In this document: piece after piece, positions 49,538 through 59,500 of the stretch
Layout: each line of letters opens with the position of its first letter
How positions within the stretch are numbered: the first letter of the stretch is position 1
From: Thiodiazotropha sp040507005
GTDB lineage: Bacteria > Pseudomonadota > Gammaproteobacteria > Chromatiales > Chromatiaceae
DNA length: 64,000 bases
Direction: 5' to 3'
Assembly (NCBI GenBank): GCA_040507005.1
Contig: JBEVVS010000039.1
Location: 36,150-100,149 of the forward strand
Translations under genes and position numbers: made by a program
The notes under the pieces: model-generated
Told to the model about the DNA's origin: nothing
Database searches by the model: none
What the model saw: only the letters and a program-made list of their open reading frames with translations

Positions 49538-50398
49538 CTATTGCGAGTAAAGCTTACCACTGCGCAAAAACTGCCAGGTGCGGGTGATATCGAGGATATC
49601 GGTCTCCTCTCTGATCTCATTGGGAAAGGGGGAGAAGGGAGCCGCCAGGCGTACGATACGCACCGCGGCGTCATCGAGAATCTTATGCCCGGAAGAGTGG
49701 AGTACCTTGATATGATCGACGCTGCCATCAGCTTTAACCGCCACATGTAGCACCAGATTGCCGTAGAGCTTGCTTCTCTTTGCTTGGTCGGGGTAGTTGA
49801 GATTGCCTATGCGTTCCACTTTTCGCCGCCAGGCGTCAAGATATGCGGCATATTTATACTCCTTCGTGCTGGCATTAATCGATTTACGCTTGGGCATTTT
49901 TGCATAGGCTCGGGTCTTCTGCTCCAGATCTGCTGTTACCCGGGCAATTTCCAGCTCCTTGCTGTTCAGCAACTGTTTGGTAGTGGGAGTTGGAGGAGGT
50001 GCCTCCTCAGGAGGTGGAGCCGGCAGTTTAACCTTGGAGAGATCGGCTGTGAGCTGAGGTTGTTGCGGTTGCGGGGTCTCCGGTTTAGCCGGTGCGGGAA
50101 GTTCTGGCATCGGCAGTGGCAAAGCTGTCGCCGCTTCTGAAACCTGGGGTTTTATATCATCCTGCTCCTCGCCACCGCCTTGTTGGCTGGTTTGGGCGAG
50201 AAAATCGGGTTTCTCATCACTCTCGTTTTCTACAGTAGGATGACGAACCACCATCACCTCCAGGCTTTGCTGGCGAAATTCGGGTTTGCCCTTATCGGTG
50301 GGTTTGAAGGTGATGCCTAAAATAATGAAGGCATGAACGCAGGCGGCAACAAAGAGGCTCACTCCCAGAATATCTGTCTGTTTTCCGATAACTATCAT
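49538..50398 (-). CDS. TonB-family energy transducer (TonB3-like by position)
   Basis: A 286-residue protein. One N-terminal membrane helix (LFVAACVHAFIILGITF) is followed by a proline-rich periplasmic spacer (residues about 95-140, with PLPMPELPAPAKPETPQPQ), then a C-terminal TonB domain (YLDAWRRKVERIGNLNYPDQAKR, LVLHVAVKADGSVDHIKVLHSSGHKILDDAAVRIVRLAAPFSPFP). In P. aeruginosa the gene here, tonB3, is required for type IV pilus function, so a motility role is likely but inferred from synteny. It overlaps gshB by 4 bp. Confidence 0.92.
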   Translation of the reverse strand: MIVIGKQTDILGVSLFVAACVHAFIILGITFKPTDKGKPEFRQQSLEVMVVRHPTVENESDEKPDFLAQTSQQGGGEEQDDIKPQVSEAATALPLPMPELPAPAKPETPQPQQPQLTADLSKVKLPAPPPEEAPPPTPTTKQLLNSKELEIARVTADLEQKTRAYAKMPKRKSINASTKEYKYAAYLDAWRRKVERIGNLNYPDQAKRSKLYGNLVLHVAVKADGSVDHIKVLHSSGHKILDDAAVRIVRLAAPFSPFPNEIREETDILDITRTWQFLRSGKLYSQ

Positions 50399-51345
50399 TT
50401 ATTTAGCTTGGTGCTGATGGCGTCCATTAGATCAGATGCGATATCCAGTCCGTACTGACTGTCCAGCTCTCTGATACAGGTAGGGCTGGTGACGTTGATC
50501 TCGGTGAGATAGTCACCGATAACATCGAGTCCAGCAAACAGAATGCCCCTGGACCTGAGTGCAGGCCCCACCTGTTCGGCAATCCACCGGTCCCGGTCTG
50601 TAAGGGGTACGCCCTCGCCCCTGCCGCCTGCCGCCAGATTACCCCTGGTTTCACCTTCTGCGGGGATTCTTGCCAGGGCAAAGGGTATTGGCTCACCGTC
50701 TATCATGAGTATACGCTTGTCACCACTTGAAATCTCTGGAATGAATCGTTGAGCCATGGCGTAGCGGCGACCGTGCAGGGTCAATGTCTCTATGATTACA
50801 CCCAGATTTGGATCGTTCTGCGGGATGCGGAAAATTGACTCGCCGCCCATGCCGCCCAGGGGTTTCAGTATCACATCGCCATATTGCCGGTGAAAGTCAC
50901 GGATCTCGTCACCATTGCGGGTGACCAGGGTGGGTGGGGTGCATTGGGGGAAGTGGCTGGTGAATAACTTTTCATTGGCATCTCGCAGACTGTTGGGGCG
51001 GTTGACCACCAGACAGCCGTGCATTTCCGCCTGCTCTAGCAGATAGGTCGAATAGATGTACTCCATATCGAATGGAGGATCTTTGCGCATCAGCACCACA
51101 TCCAGCTGGTGCAGGGGAAGCTGGTGTCTATCACCGAACTCGTACCATTTGGAGCTGTCGTCCCAAAGGCGCAGCTCCCTGGTTGTCGCCCAACAGACAC
51201 CATCCCGCATGCAGAGATTTTCCTGTTGCATATAGTGAATCACCCAGTTTCGGGCCTGGGCGGCCAGCAACATCGCGAAGGTGCTGTCTTTTTGGATTTT
51301 GATGGTGCCGATAGGGTCCATCACTACACCGAGTTGAATAGTCAT
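50395..51345 (-). CDS. gshB: Glutathione synthetase
   Basis: A 316-residue ATP-grasp enzyme adding glycine to gamma-glutamylcysteine. LGVVMDPIGTIKIQKDSTFAMLLAAQ, MRKDPPFDMEYIYSTYLLE, KPLGGMGGESIFR and GRGEGVPLTDRD are diagnostic. The frame is open 25 codons upstream without the family's start, so 51345 is used. It begins the minus-strand run that ends with pyrK. Confidence 0.97.
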   Translation of the reverse strand: MTIQLGVVMDPIGTIKIQKDSTFAMLLAAQARNWVIHYMQQENLCMRDGVCWATTRELRLWDDSSKWYEFGDRHQLPLHQLDVVLMRKDPPFDMEYIYSTYLLEQAEMHGCLVVNRPNSLRDANEKLFTSHFPQCTPPTLVTRNGDEIRDFHRQYGDVILKPLGGMGGESIFRIPQNDPNLGVIIETLTLHGRRYAMAQRFIPEISSGDKRILMIDGEPIPFALARIPAEGETRGNLAAGGRGEGVPLTDRDRWIAEQVGPALRSRGILFAGLDVIGDYLTEINVTSPTCIRELDSQYGLDIASDLMDAISTKLNK

Positions 51346-51622
51346 GAAGGCATCTTGATTGTGGAAAAACAGAGTTAAGTTTTTAAATTTATTGCCGATA
51401 TGGTGACTTACATATGGCACACAGAAATTTAATGCAAGCTTTAAGTTTATGAATTGGGAAGTATATTCTTGATGCTGGCAGGCTGTCTTGCTATTTTGAG
51501 AGTGTTATATGTGTGGTTAATGGAGATAACCAGATGTAGAGGACGTTCTCTGAGGTCTGTCCCCACATACTGGAGAGGGTAGTACGACGGAATTAACTTA
51601 AATCACAATGAGGTGTGTTGCG

Positions 51623-52003
51623 ATGGCGACACGGGACACCCGTATCACCTACGAGCCCTGTATCTTGTTGAAAAACAAGATTTTTACGCTGTTCGCAATG
51701 TTATTGTTCATGCACTTCAGCATCGCTGAAGAGGACCCCTACCTATCGGCGATATCAATTGAAGCCGAAAAGGTGGAATCAACTGAAACCACCTCAAAAA
51801 GTGAAGTTGACGAGACTGGGACGGTTGAGGGGCCGAGTTTACAGGCATTTGAAGATGATCTTCGGGCTAGCTACATGGGTAGTTTTACTTTCTACAAGAA
51901 ATTACCACGGCGTTCTCGAGAAGAGGTATTCGAAGAGTACAAAGGCGGGGCGTCGATAGATGAAATACGCAAGAAGATCATGGATCGTTTCCTCAGCCAA
52001 TAA
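51623..52003 (+). CDS. Exported small protein, unknown function
   Basis: A 126-residue protein. A basic N-terminus leads to a hydrophobic segment (IFTLFAMLLFMHFSIAEE) that looks like a signal peptide or anchor. Then comes an acidic, Ser/Thr-rich stretch and a C-terminal helical part with RSREEVFEEYKGGASIDEIRKKIMDRFLS. The GAGGTG at about 51610 fits the ATG at 51623 better than the in-frame ATG at 51608. No family recognised. It lies before the rhodanese gene in the gap between gshB and pilG. Confidence 0.7.
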   Translation: MATRDTRITYEPCILLKNKIFTLFAMLLFMHFSIAEEDPYLSAISIEAEKVESTETTSKSEVDETGTVEGPSLQAFEDDLRASYMGSFTFYKKLPRRSREEVFEEYKGGASIDEIRKKIMDRFLSQ

Positions 52004-52075
52004 GTTGATATGCAGGGTTAGATGACCATTAGTACTATATTTCAAGACGCTGGGCGGCCAAGAAGGTTAGAGATC

Positions 52076-52798
52076 ATGCAACGCTTCTTTTCTGGAACCT
52101 TGGCGGTCTTGATATCGGTTTCCTCGCTGCAGGCGTTTGCTGCTGAGCCGCAAACGGGAAAAGAGCTGGAGATCAAGCTCACCGGAGATCAGGCCTATCT
52201 TCACGTCATGCATGAAGGGCGGTCGGTGAAGGTGCAACGGGTCCAGGACCCTGAATATGTGCTCAAAGGCTACTATGCGAAGACAGCCCGTAAATGCCCG
52301 CCGTTCTGCCTTCAACCTATGCAGGTTGATCCCAGGGTGGCCACAATCGGTGAGATTGAACTATTCGACTTTATGCAGACGAAATTACGGGATAAGCAGG
52401 GAATTCTGATCGATGCCCGTACCCCTGAATGGTTTGAGCGCGGCACCATCCCGGGGTCGATCAACATACCTTTCACTGTGCTCAGTAAGACGGGTACGGT
52501 AGAGAATGATACCGTGTTGAAGCTTTTTGGCGGCAAGTCCAGGGGCGAGGTTGGCGCTTTCTCACGCAAACTTGAAGAAATGGGCATTATCAATAGCGAG
52601 GGAAAAACAGACAAATGGGACTTCAGCGATGCCAAGGAACTCGTTCTTTGGTGCAATGGTCCGGAATGCGGGCAATCCCCCAGGGCTATCAAGGGGCTCT
52701 TGAGCGTGGGTTACCCGGCCAACAAAATTTTTTACTACAGAGGTGGTATGCAATTGTGGCAACTGTGGGGATTGACAACCGTGGTGCCGGAAGGATGA
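52076..52798 (+). CDS. Exported rhodanese-domain protein
   Basis: A 240-residue protein with signal peptide MQRFFSGTLAVLISVSSLQAFAA. The mature N-terminal 80 residues are unclassified and contain CPPFC. The rhodanese domain starts near residue 95 (LIDARTPEWFERGTIPGSINIPF) with the active-site region LVLWCNGPECGQS. Rhodaneses handle sulfane sulfur; the periplasmic location suggests a role with exported thiols or sulfur compounds, but substrate is unknown. It may be cotranscribed with the preceding small gene, whose stop is about 70 bp away. Confidence 0.88.
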   Translation: MQRFFSGTLAVLISVSSLQAFAAEPQTGKELEIKLTGDQAYLHVMHEGRSVKVQRVQDPEYVLKGYYAKTARKCPPFCLQPMQVDPRVATIGEIELFDFMQTKLRDKQGILIDARTPEWFERGTIPGSINIPFTVLSKTGTVENDTVLKLFGGKSRGEVGAFSRKLEEMGIINSEGKTDKWDFSDAKELVLWCNGPECGQSPRAIKGLLSVGYPANKIFYYRGGMQLWQLWGLTTVVPEG

Positions 52799-52894
52799 GC
52801 CTCTGTAATCTAGTGCAGTGCGAGATCGCAGGGTTGTGTTGCGATCCCAGCATTAATGCAGATTTAATTAGGTCCGTGACATGAGGGTTAAGAT

Positions 52895-53299
52895 GTGAGC
52901 GGTGATGAGAATGCAATGGACATCTCCGGTGTGAAGGTCATGGTCATTGATGACAGTAAAACGATCCGAAGGACAGCTGAAAGCCTTTTGAAGAAGGCTG
53001 GATGCGAAGTCACAACTGCCACTGATGGCTTTGAAGCATTGGCAAAGATTGCCGATCACCATCCGGACGTGATATTCGTCGATATTATGATGCCGCGGCT
53101 CGATGGCTACCAGACATGTGCCCTGATCAAGCATAACGATGTCTTCAAGAATATTCCGGTGATTATGCTCTCGAGCAAGGATGGGCTGTTTGACAGGGCT
53201 CGAGGACGTATTGTCGGATCGGAGCAATACCTTACCAAGCCGTTCACCAAGGACGAATTGCTCGGTGCAATCAAGCGCTATGTCAATCATGCAGCATGA
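52895..53299 (+). CDS. pilG: Twitching motility response regulator PilG
   Basis: A 134-residue single receiver domain. VMVIDDSKTIRRTAESLLKKAGCEV, VIFVDIMMPRLDGYQTCALIK (phosphoacceptor Asp) and PVIMLSSKDGLFDRARGRIVGSEQYLTKPFTKDELL follow P. aeruginosa PilG almost residue for residue. It acts downstream of ChpA to promote pilus extension. First gene of the Pil-Chp chemosensory cluster. Confidence 0.96.
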   Translation: MSGDENAMDISGVKVMVIDDSKTIRRTAESLLKKAGCEVTTATDGFEALAKIADHHPDVIFVDIMMPRLDGYQTCALIKHNDVFKNIPVIMLSSKDGLFDRARGRIVGSEQYLTKPFTKDELLGAIKRYVNHAA

Positions 53300-53360
53300 C
53301 TTTTTAAAGACATCATGACATCAGCCGATAAGGCAGGAAACCACCGGATAGAGAAAGACG

Positions 53361-53798
53361 ATGATGAAAAATATATTTCGCAAGGGGCGCGAACAATCCG
53401 TCGAAACTGATGTGCCGGTGTCGACCCACACGAAGGCCAGGGTTCTGGTAGTCGATGATTCGCCTACTGAAATCCACATTTTCAAAAAAATCCTGGAAAA
53501 ACAAGGATATCAAATACTTGTTGCAAAGGATGGCCAAGAAGGTGTCGATATTGCCAAGCAGGAACTGCCCGACATCATACTCATGGATGTAGTGATGCCC
53601 GTACTGAACGGCTTCCAGGCTACCAGACAGCTGAAAAATAATGACTCCACGGCAAACATACCGGTCATTATGGTTACCACCAAGGGTCAGCAGACAGATA
53701 AAAACTGGGGTATGCGCCAAGGTGCCACGGAATATTTGGTAAAACCCGTGGCCCCGGCTGAATTATTGCATAAGATCAAGGCGTTGATCGATGCCTGA
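53361..53798 (+). CDS. pilH: Twitching motility response regulator PilH
   Basis: A 145-residue receiver domain with a short N-terminal extension. VLVVDDSPTEIHIFKKILEKQGY, IILMDVVMPVLNGFQATRQL and PVIMVTTKGQQTDKNWGMRQGATEYLVKP identify PilH. It follows pilG and overlaps pilI by 8 bp. Confidence 0.95.
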   Translation: MMKNIFRKGREQSVETDVPVSTHTKARVLVVDDSPTEIHIFKKILEKQGYQILVAKDGQEGVDIAKQELPDIILMDVVMPVLNGFQATRQLKNNDSTANIPVIMVTTKGQQTDKNWGMRQGATEYLVKPVAPAELLHKIKALIDA

Positions 53799-54363
53799 TA
53801 CCACCCTCGCACCTTCCGCTTCGCTAGAGACACCAGAAGCCGTAGTGGCGCTGCTCGCGGAGTTGGAACAGCGTTGCAGAGACAGTGCTTACGGTCTCCC
53901 GCAGCAGAAGCTGATACAGAGCTATTGGGAAGGTGTGATGTTCTACGTGGGGGAGAACCGTTTCGTCGCCCCCTTGAGTGGTGTGAAAGAGATTCTCAAC
54001 CATCCCTCTTCATTAACCCCCGTACCAGGCTCCAAACCCTGGATGATGGGGGTCGCGAATGTCCGCGGAACCCTTATTCCGGTAGTTGACCTACAGCTCT
54101 ACCTGATCGGTAAAAAGACCCGCCATGGCAGGCGCAGCCGGGTGCTAGTGATTTCCCTGGGAAGTGGATTCACGGGGGTGTTGGTAGGGGAGATGGTGGG
54201 CATGCGTCATTTTGCCAAAGAGACTGCGAGAAAGACGCAATTCACAGACGAAAAGTTTACAAAATATGTTCAATTCGAATTTGATCAGGATGGCATGACT
54301 TGGCCGGTTTTCAGTCTCTCCGCCTTGGCGGAGGATTCAGGCTTTCAGATTGCTGCGACCTGA
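53791..54363 (+). CDS. pilI: CheW-like adaptor PilI
   Basis: A 190-residue adaptor linking the receptor PilJ to the kinase ChpA. The CheW domain covers most of the protein: VMFYVGENRFVAPLSGVKEILNHPSSLTPVPGSKPWMMGVANVRGTLIPVVDL. Its start lies inside the pilH 3' end, implying coupling. Confidence 0.94.
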   Translation: MPDTTLAPSASLETPEAVVALLAELEQRCRDSAYGLPQQKLIQSYWEGVMFYVGENRFVAPLSGVKEILNHPSSLTPVPGSKPWMMGVANVRGTLIPVVDLQLYLIGKKTRHGRRSRVLVISLGSGFTGVLVGEMVGMRHFAKETARKTQFTDEKFTKYVQFEFDQDGMTWPVFSLSALAEDSGFQIAAT

Positions 54364-54419
54364 TGCATTGCTGGACATCGGATAGAGGCCATGGGCTTTA
54401 GCTTTCGGGAGAATTTAGA

Positions 54420-56459
54420 ATGAAAGGTAGACGCGCGGGTAGTACGTTGCCCTCCAACAAGGTTATCACCATATTTGCCGCACTGGTTTTGGTGAGTCTT
54501 ATCCTTGCACTCGTAACTTTCTTGCACACCACCCAGCGTGAGTCCTATGACGAGCAGTACCTTATCCGTGCTGCCGAGCAACAGGTACTGGCTCAGCGAA
54601 TTGCTAAGTATGGTATTTCAGCTGCTCGTGGTGAGCTCCAATCCTTCGTGCCTTTGAAAAAGAGTCGAGACCGTTTCGACAATATCATGTATGAGCTGAA
54701 AAATGGTGCAAAGAGCGAGGGTCTCCCGGCTTCGCCCACAGAGGTTATGCCCTCAGTGCGAAATCTGGAGAACAACTGGTTGGAACTGAAGGGGAATGTG
54801 GATGAGATCCTAAAGGCCCAGGAGAATATCCTGGCGATCGATGAGTTCTCGGCGATCATTTCTGAGTTCGTTCCCCAGTTGCAGGAGCTGTCCGAGGAGT
54901 TGGCTGAGGTTTTGATCAACAGCAATGCGCCAAGGCGTCAAATCTATATCGCCACTGAACAGGAGATGTTGATCCAACGCATCAACTCGAATGTCAATCT
55001 GGTGCTTGAGGGCGGCCAGGAGACCGCTGCTGCGATTGACCAATTCAGCCGAGATGCCGATTACTTCGGTCGTATCCTGCAAGGTTTGATCAATGGCGAT
55101 AAAGAGTTGGGTATCGTTAAGGTCACTGACAAAATCGCCAAGCAGAGACTCTCGGATGTCTCCACCCTGTTTGCCACAATAAATGACAATTCGACTGAGA
55201 TTATCAGTAACATTCCAGATGTACTGCCCGCCCTTGAAGCGGCTTCCGTGGTCAACGTATCGTCCGATGGTGTGAGTAATGCTGCAGAAGAGTTGATTGC
55301 GGCATTTGGCGAGTCTCCGGGACGTTTCTCAATCCTTGGAATAAAGGCCGGTCCCGGCATGATCGCAGTATTCGGTGCGGCGGCGGTGCTGTTTCTGGTG
55401 ATACTGGGTGTGCAATTGATTATGGATGCCCAACGCCGGGAGCAGGCGAGTAAAAAGCAGAATGAGGCCAATCAGAAGGCTATCCTGCAGCTGCTCGACG
55501 AGATGGGTGATCTGGCGGATGGTGACTTAACCGTTACAGCCAGTGTTACCGAAGACATAACCGGTGCCATTGCCGACTCCATCAACTACGCTATTGAAGC
55601 CTTGCGGGAACTGGTAACCACCATCAATACGACTTCTGAACAGGTGTCGGGCGCTACCCAAGAGAGTCGCGCCACCGCCATGCATCTGGCCGAGGCCAGT
55701 GAGCATCAAGCGGAGCAGATCACCCAGGCCAACGAATCGATCAAGACCATGACCCAGGCCATTGATCAGATGTCCCAGGATGCCACCGAGTCAGCGGAAG
55801 TCGCCAAACGCTCGGTGGAGATCGCCAGCACCGGTGCGGAAACGGTACGTAATACCATTACCGGCATGGACAATATTCGTGAACAGATCCAGGAAACCTC
55901 AAAACGTATCAAACGCTTGGGTGAGAGCTCGCAGGAGATCGGCGATATCGTAGAACTGATCGATGATATTGCCGACCAGACGAATATCCTGGCCTTGAAC
56001 GCAGCCATGCAAGCGGCCATGGCCGGTGAGGCAGGGCGCGGTTTCGCGGTGGTTGCGGACGAGGTGCAACGCCTGGCTGAACGTTCAATCAACGCCACCA
56101 AACAGATTGAGGCCCTGGTTAAAACCATCCAGGCCGATACCAACGAGGCTGTCACCTCAATGGAGGCGAGTACCTCAGGTGTTGTCAAGGGGGCAACATT
56201 GGCAGAGGATGCGGGTGAGGCACTGAAAGAGATTGAAAGTGTATCCCAGTATATCGCCGATCTGACGGGCAAGATCTCCTCATCTGCTCAGGACCAGTCA
56301 TCTCAATCGGTGACGGTCAAGGATACGATGAGTGTTATTCAGGAGATCACCAACCAGACATCGGAAGGTACCCATCAAACAGCCAACTCGATCGGTATGC
56401 TGGCTGATCTCTCCGATCAGTTGCAGAAATCCGTTGCCGGTTTCCGGTTGCCGTCCTAG
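54420..56459 (+). CDS. pilJ: Methyl-accepting chemotaxis protein PilJ
   Basis: A 679-residue receptor. Two membrane helices (about residues 15-37 and 305-330) bracket a periplasmic PilJ-type sensor; HAMP-like sequence follows, then the cytoplasmic methyl-accepting domain with the hairpin tip ELIDDIADQTNILALNAAMQAAMAGEAGRGFAVVADEVQRLAER. AMQAA replaces the usual AIEAA, as in other PilJ proteins. It is followed by chpA after 85 bp, without a pilK gene between them. Confidence 0.95.
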   Translation: MKGRRAGSTLPSNKVITIFAALVLVSLILALVTFLHTTQRESYDEQYLIRAAEQQVLAQRIAKYGISAARGELQSFVPLKKSRDRFDNIMYELKNGAKSEGLPASPTEVMPSVRNLENNWLELKGNVDEILKAQENILAIDEFSAIISEFVPQLQELSEELAEVLINSNAPRRQIYIATEQEMLIQRINSNVNLVLEGGQETAAAIDQFSRDADYFGRILQGLINGDKELGIVKVTDKIAKQRLSDVSTLFATINDNSTEIISNIPDVLPALEAASVVNVSSDGVSNAAEELIAAFGESPGRFSILGIKAGPGMIAVFGAAAVLFLVILGVQLIMDAQRREQASKKQNEANQKAILQLLDEMGDLADGDLTVTASVTEDITGAIADSINYAIEALRELVTTINTTSEQVSGATQESRATAMHLAEASEHQAEQITQANESIKTMTQAIDQMSQDATESAEVAKRSVEIASTGAETVRNTITGMDNIREQIQETSKRIKRLGESSQEIGDIVELIDDIADQTNILALNAAMQAAMAGEAGRGFAVVADEVQRLAERSINATKQIEALVKTIQADTNEAVTSMEASTSGVVKGATLAEDAGEALKEIESVSQYIADLTGKISSSAQDQSSQSVTVKDTMSVIQEITNQTSEGTHQTANSIGMLADLSDQLQKSVAGFRLPS

Positions 56460-56544
56460 AAGGCGGAGATCTTCGATCGATGCATGAGCAATTGCGAATG
56501 GACATAGTTATCCCATCCACCATTCTGATTGGAGTGCGCCAAGT

Positions 56545-59500
56545 ATGAGTAATGCGCAAGATTTTGGTGCTCTGAATTGGGTAAAGGATGAGTTGGATGT
56601 CTCCATTCGACACGCCCGGCAGGCCCTTGAAGCCCACGTAGAGTCGCCGGGAGACGGCAGTTCACTGGCTGTCTGCGGTGATCACCTGCATCAGATTGCC
56701 AGGGTGTTGCAGATGGTTCAGGTCTATGGACCCAGTATGCTCACCGAGGAGATGGAACTGGTGGTCCGTGACATGGCGGAGGGAGTCGTCAGGCAGGAGG
56801 AGGATGCGGCTGAGGCCTTGATGTTGGCGCTTATTCAGTTGCCCGATTACCTGGAGAAGCTCCAGGGCGGCGATGCGGACATCCCGATGATTATTCTGCC
56901 TCTGCTGAATGATCTGCGCGCTGTGCGGGATGCCCCGCTACTGTCGGAAGCGGCACTTTTCAAACCCGAGATAGATACCGCAAGGGCAACCGGGGATGCC
57001 AATGTTGAGTTGCCGAAATACGCCAGACAAATCAGGCAGAAATATCATCTAGGTTTGCTTAGCTGGTATCGCAAGCGGGATACCGTGCATGGTTGGCCAC
57101 TATTGCGTGATGTTTTCGCCACCCTTCATCAACATGCAGGGACCGAACCGGCCCATCATCTGTTCTGGGTGGCTGAAGGTCTGATGCGTGGCCTGATCGA
57201 TGGAACGATAGCCCCTGGCATCGCCGTCAAGCAGCTGTTCAGTCGCCTTGATCGTAAGGTGAAAGCGATTATCGATGGTGGTGAGCAGGCGTTGGTCGAG
57301 AAACCGCCCGAGGCACTGCTAAAGAATCTGCTCTATTACATTGCAAGGGCACAATCCGATGATCCTCTGATCAAGGAGATTAAAGAAGCCTACAATCTAG
57401 ATTCTGTCATGCCCAGTGAGGCCGAATTGACAGAAGGCAGGTTGGGTTTAACCGGCTCCAACGCAGAATTGGCAGAATCGATCAAGGATGCGGTCGGTAA
57501 TGAATTGACCCGTATCAAAGATATTCTCGATCTGTTCATGCGGGATGAAAAACCCGATATGGAGATGCTGGGACATCTGGAGGCCCCAATTCGGAAACTG
57601 GCGGATACCCTTGGCATGATCGGTCAAGGTGCATTGCGCTCACGGCTTATCCGGCAAGCGGATAAGGTGAAGAATTTTGTTGAACAGGAGATCTCCCCTG
57701 AAGAGTTTGAACTCATGGAGATGGCAGGAGATATTCTGTATGTGGAATCATCCCTCAGTACCCTGCATACATTTCAGCCAGCCAGAGAAGACGCAGTTAA
57801 TGATGATGAGTTGGTACAGAGTCTTCCGGAAGGTGAATATCAGAACCTGATCAAACAGACAGTCAGAGAAGCAAAGGTAGAGATTGCCAAGGCCAAGGAA
57901 GCAATCATCAGCTTTACTGAGGCCACGGACAACATTTCGGTTTTGCACAATGTCTACGACTCGTTCAGGCGGGTGGAAGGTGCACTGAATATGCTCAACC
58001 TGCGTGATGCTGCTGAATTGATGTCTCATACAGGTCACTTTGTACAGTCTTACTTGATTGAAGGCGAGCACATACCGGAGCGTCAGCAGCTGAATTCGCT
58101 GGCGGATGTGGTTAGTAGTATTGAGTACTATCTTGAGACCCTGGTGGACGGTGCCGGTGATCGTCAGGAAATCCTGGCGATCGCCCAGGCTTCACTGAAT
58201 AACCTGCAAAACGTATCGGGTGTTGAGATTACACCCTATACCCAGCCGGCGGAAAGTATCCAACTTGAAGAGTCGGCGGACAAAACTGAAGGCTTTGAAC
58301 TGGATGAGGAAGAAGTCTCTGATCTTGAGTTGGGTGAAAGCAGTCTACAGATCGAGCAGCCGCAGGCTGAGGTTGAAATCATTCCCTTGCAAGCTGAGGA
58401 TTCGGCCCCTGAACAGGAGGCTGATGTCAGTGAACCCGAATCCGAGCTGGAACCGGAACCGGAGCCGGAACCTGAACCCGAAATCGCCTCTGCGGACAAA
58501 CCGGTGCTCGAGGATATCGATCCTGAGATTCTTGAAATCTTCACTGAAGAGGCTCAAGAAGAGTTGGAGGCTATCCGGGAATTCCTGCCACAGTGGCAAC
58601 GGGATCAGAATGACAGGGAGGCACTCAACACCTTTCGCCGTTCCTTCCATACACTGAAGGGAAGTGGACGCCTGGTTGGTGCAAAGGTGATCGGTGAGTT
58701 GGCTTGGGCGGTTGAAAATATGTTGAACCGCTTGATCGACGAGACCATCAAAGTCAATCCGGACATGATGGATCTGCTGAATCGGGTAGTCGATACATTA
58801 CCGGAACTGATCAGCTGTCAGGAAAGGGGTGTGTATCCCGAGGTTGATGTTGAGTTTATGCAGCGTCAGGCGTATGCGTTGGCTGAGGGTAAACCTATGC
58901 CAACGGCTGATGCAGAACCTCAAATCGACACCGATACACAACCCTCGGAAATGGTTGAAGATGCCTTGGGCAGTGAACTCGATCAGGCAGCTGAGGTGGA
59001 AGCGGCTGATAGTGGCACGCGGGCTGAGCAAGAAGAGCTGGAAGCGGTTGACAGTGACACAGAGTTTGAACTGGATGAGGTTGAAGCGGCTGATAGCGGC
59101 ACTGTGTTTGAACAGGCAGAGCTGGAAGCAGCTGATAGCGGCACAGATTCTGAACAAGAATTTGAAACCCTGCTCGACGAGCTCTCTAGCCTGGAAATAG
59201 ATACCGACAGGTCTGATTTTTCAGGTCTGGATTCTGAACCGGATAATGAGACCGAAGTCCCTGAGACAGAAGCCGCCGCGGATGTTGAAGATCAGGTTCC
59301 GGAACAGGCGACTGAGGAAGATTTACTCGAGGATTTCACCGATTCTGATTTAGAAATCGAGATAGATTCAGAACTGCTCGATGTTTTTGCCGAGGAGTCA
59401 GAGGAACATCTGCTGGAGATCGAGGAGTTCATTACCGGGGCAAGGGAAGCGAAAATAGAGGTACTGATACCGGAAGAAGTAGTACGTGCATGCCATACCC

